From the NCBI GenBank assembly GCA_031379365.1, contig JANNFB010000199.1, positions 1 to 7,021 on the forward strand: a stretch of DNA of 7,021 nt, read 5' to 3'. This DNA comes from CADEEN01 sp031379365. Its GTDB lineage: Bacteria; Pseudomonadota; Gammaproteobacteria; Burkholderiales; Burkholderiaceae_C. The translations under genes and the position numbers were made by a program. Each line of letters begins with the position of its first letter. Position 1 is the stretch's first letter. Under the pieces are notes generated by a model. That model was given only the letters and a program-made list of their open reading frames with translations. It was not told the origin of the DNA and searched no databases. Of this stretch, positions 5,660 to 7,021 are shown piece by piece.

Positions 5660-7021
5660 TCACGGGGCACATCCTGAGGAGATCCAAGTCGAGATGGCGG
5701 TGTAGCCAGCGCTTCCCGCCGGCAACACGGCGGTGGTCTGTCCCGTGGCGCCGGCCGGGTGTGGCACGGTGGAGGGGCGACGCAGCAGCGGGTTGGACGC
5801 CGCGTTGCAGGTGTCGCCCACCATCGTCAAGCTGACGTTGTAGTCACCCTCGGCGTTGCCCGTGAGCACGAAGCGGCTGCGCGCGAAGGACTGCGTGGTT
5901 TGCGCTGCACCGGCGTTGCCGCTGGGCTGGTGACAGGCCACGCAATTGGTGCGCAGCACCGGCAGCACGTTGGCCTCGAACGTGGCCTGGCTGAGCGCCG
6001 CGACGCGGCGCACGTTGGGGCTGCGGCTCGGGTCGTTCATGTACTGGCCGCCCAGGTCCATCCATTCGCTGATGACGCGCTTCTCGGCCGCGTTCAGCAG
6101 GTTGGCGTGGTTGGGTGCGCCGGCCGGCGGGTTCGGGTGCACGGTGCGCGCCTCCGCGCTGGCCTTGAGCGTCTCGCCGAACAGGATTTCGGTCAGCCGG
6201 CTCGAGCGCGCGATGCCGTCGGCGCCGCTCGCCATCGGTTCCACCAGGGCCGCGTTGCGCACGACTTCCGGCACGCCTTCCCTGATGCGGGTCACCGGCA
6301 GGCCGGTGGCCGCATCGATCACGGGGTCGCCGATCAGCAATTCGTCATAGGACACCATGCGACCGCTGCCGCCAAAGCTGGCTCGCAGGTCGAGCTTGGT
6401 CGGATCGGCGTGGCAAGTGGTGCAGGTGTTGACGCCATTGGTGCCGCGGGCGCGGGCCCAGATCGGCGCCACGTGCTCGGGGTAGTTGATGACGCCACCC
6501 GTTGGCACCGGTGTGGCCAGGTCGTCGGCCGCGTTGGCGTTGCCGCTGTAGCGCACGGCGATCGGCGCGCGCGCGACGATGCCGGAGCGCGTGGTGTCGG
6601 CCCAGATGTCGTTGTAGAGCTGGTCGGGCAGCAGGTTCAGGGCACTGGGGTCCAGGCGGGTGCGCAGCGAGGCCATGGTTTCGCCCGACTGGTGGTGGCT
6701 CGACAGGGCGGTGCGGATGGCCGCTGGCATGCTGTTGACGACCGTTCCGGCATTCAGTGCACCGCCGCGGCGCGGGCTGTGGCAACCGTCGCAGGTGCGG
6801 CGCTCGCCCGGACGCACCTGGATCCAGTTCAGGTGGGTCTGCAATGCGCGGCCCTTGCTGTCCAGGATCGAGAGCGCCAACGGGGTGTCGGCCGGCACTT
6901 CCAGCTTGAACGAGCCGTCGGGTTCGACCGCCGCATAGCCCAGGATCTGCTGCGGCTCGAAGTCGGTCTCGCCGATGGCTTCGCGCATGCCGGTCATGCC
7001 GGCCATCGGGGCCACGGCGCG
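5660..7021 (-). CDS. HzsA-related multihaem c-type cytochrome, C-terminal part (5' end outside window)
   Basis: About 453 codons are visible, open to the right edge, so the N-terminus and any signal peptide are missing. Counting from the GTG codon at 7015, three classical haem c sites are seen: CDGCH (75-79), CTTCH (198-202) and CVACH (358-362). The region before the first site (ILGYAAVEPDGSF, then EVPADTPLALSILDSKGR, then RPGERRTCDGCH) has the pattern of the hydrazine-synthase-alpha-like middle domain found in many proteins called HzsA-related. The last about 100 residues form a separate cytochrome-c-like unit, from FEANVLPVL to a closing WISSGC. Two extra cysteines (403 and 449) could form a disulfide. 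Covalent haem attachment places it in the periplasm or at the outer membrane; the substrate is unknown, and hydrazine synthesis is not implied. First visible gene of the operon; its TGA lies 2 nt before the next start. The family call is from memory of motifs; the haem sites are direct. Confidence 0.85.
   Translation of the reverse strand, partial: RAVAPMAGMTGMREAIGETDFEPQQILGYAAVEPDGSFKLEVPADTPLALSILDSKGRALQTHLNWIQVRPGERRTCDGCHSPRRGGALNAGTVVNSMPAAIRTALSSHHQSGETMASLRTRLDPSALNLLPDQLYNDIWADTTRSGIVARAPIAVRYSGNANAADDLATPVPTGGVINYPEHVAPIWARARGTNGVNTCTTCHADPTKLDLRASFGGSGRMVSYDELLIGDPVIDAATGLPVTRIREGVPEVVRNAALVEPMASGADGIARSSRLTEILFGETLKASAEARTVHPNPPAGAPNHANLLNAAEKRVISEWMDLGGQYMNDPSRSPNVRRVAALSQATFEANVLPVLRTNCVACHQPSGNAGAAQTTQSFARSRFVLTGNAEGDYNVSLTMVGDTCNAASNPLLRRPSTVPHPAGATGQTTAVLPAGSAGYTAISTWISSGCAP

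Noticed and set aside
3144..5705. Plus-strand frames at 3144-3602, 3758-4333, 4309-4896 and 5022-5705
   Set aside because: Each mirrors a motif-bearing minus-strand gene and shows no domain or signal peptide of its own.
5660..7021. Hydrazine synthase or anammox function
   Set aside because: Only the domain pattern is shared; HzsA-like domains occur in many non-anammox bacteria, and nothing else in the window points to nitrogen metabolism.

Overview
The window is a dense, one-directional block of nine envelope-protein genes, all on the minus strand and read from right (7021) to left (1). Base composition is high in G+C, third codon positions are mostly G/C, and the gene families (HzsA-related multihaem protein, DUF4266 and DUF3570 proteins, Myxococcus-type outer-membrane barrels) fit a betaproteobacterium. 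The palindromic dispersed repeat recalls the Rubrivivax/Leptothrix/Methylibium part of Burkholderiales. That placement is inferred from style and is not proven.

Layout in transcription order: (1) 5660-7021, C-terminal part of a multihaem c-type cytochrome with three CXXCH sites, cut by the right edge; (2) 5049-5657, lipoprotein with one CX4CH haem-like site; (3) 4258-5034, SH3-like domain fused to an outer-membrane beta-barrel; (4) 3593-4234, a second small barrel; (5) 3078-3581, TlpA-type thioredoxin with WCGPC; (6) 2758-3078, DUF4266 lipoprotein ending in a Gly-Cys tail; (7) 1653-2771, DUF3570 predicted barrel; (8) 1033-1641, periplasmic protein with Ala/Pro linker, coiled coil and beta-rich end; (9) 1-1042, TPR-like repeat protein cut by the left edge. 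Junctions range from a 14-nt overlap to a 23-nt gap, so this looks like one polycistronic operon. There is no gene-free stretch above 25 bases, and I see no promoter, terminator, tRNA, rRNA, CRISPR or insertion sequence.

Every product that shows its N-terminus carries an export signal, so the operon encodes a cell-envelope assembly: two haem proteins, three predicted outer-membrane barrels, a thiol-disulfide protein that could serve the cysteine-rich partners, two lipoproteins and periplasmic scaffold proteins. An electron-transfer or redox-linked outer-membrane complex is the simplest reading, but no gene here has a function I can name with certainty.

The second notable feature is a pair of degenerate copies of one palindromic repeat (955-1030 and 2974-3073). 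Each lies just inside the start of a gene, between the start codon and the hydrophobic part of the signal peptide, and the two are read in different frames.
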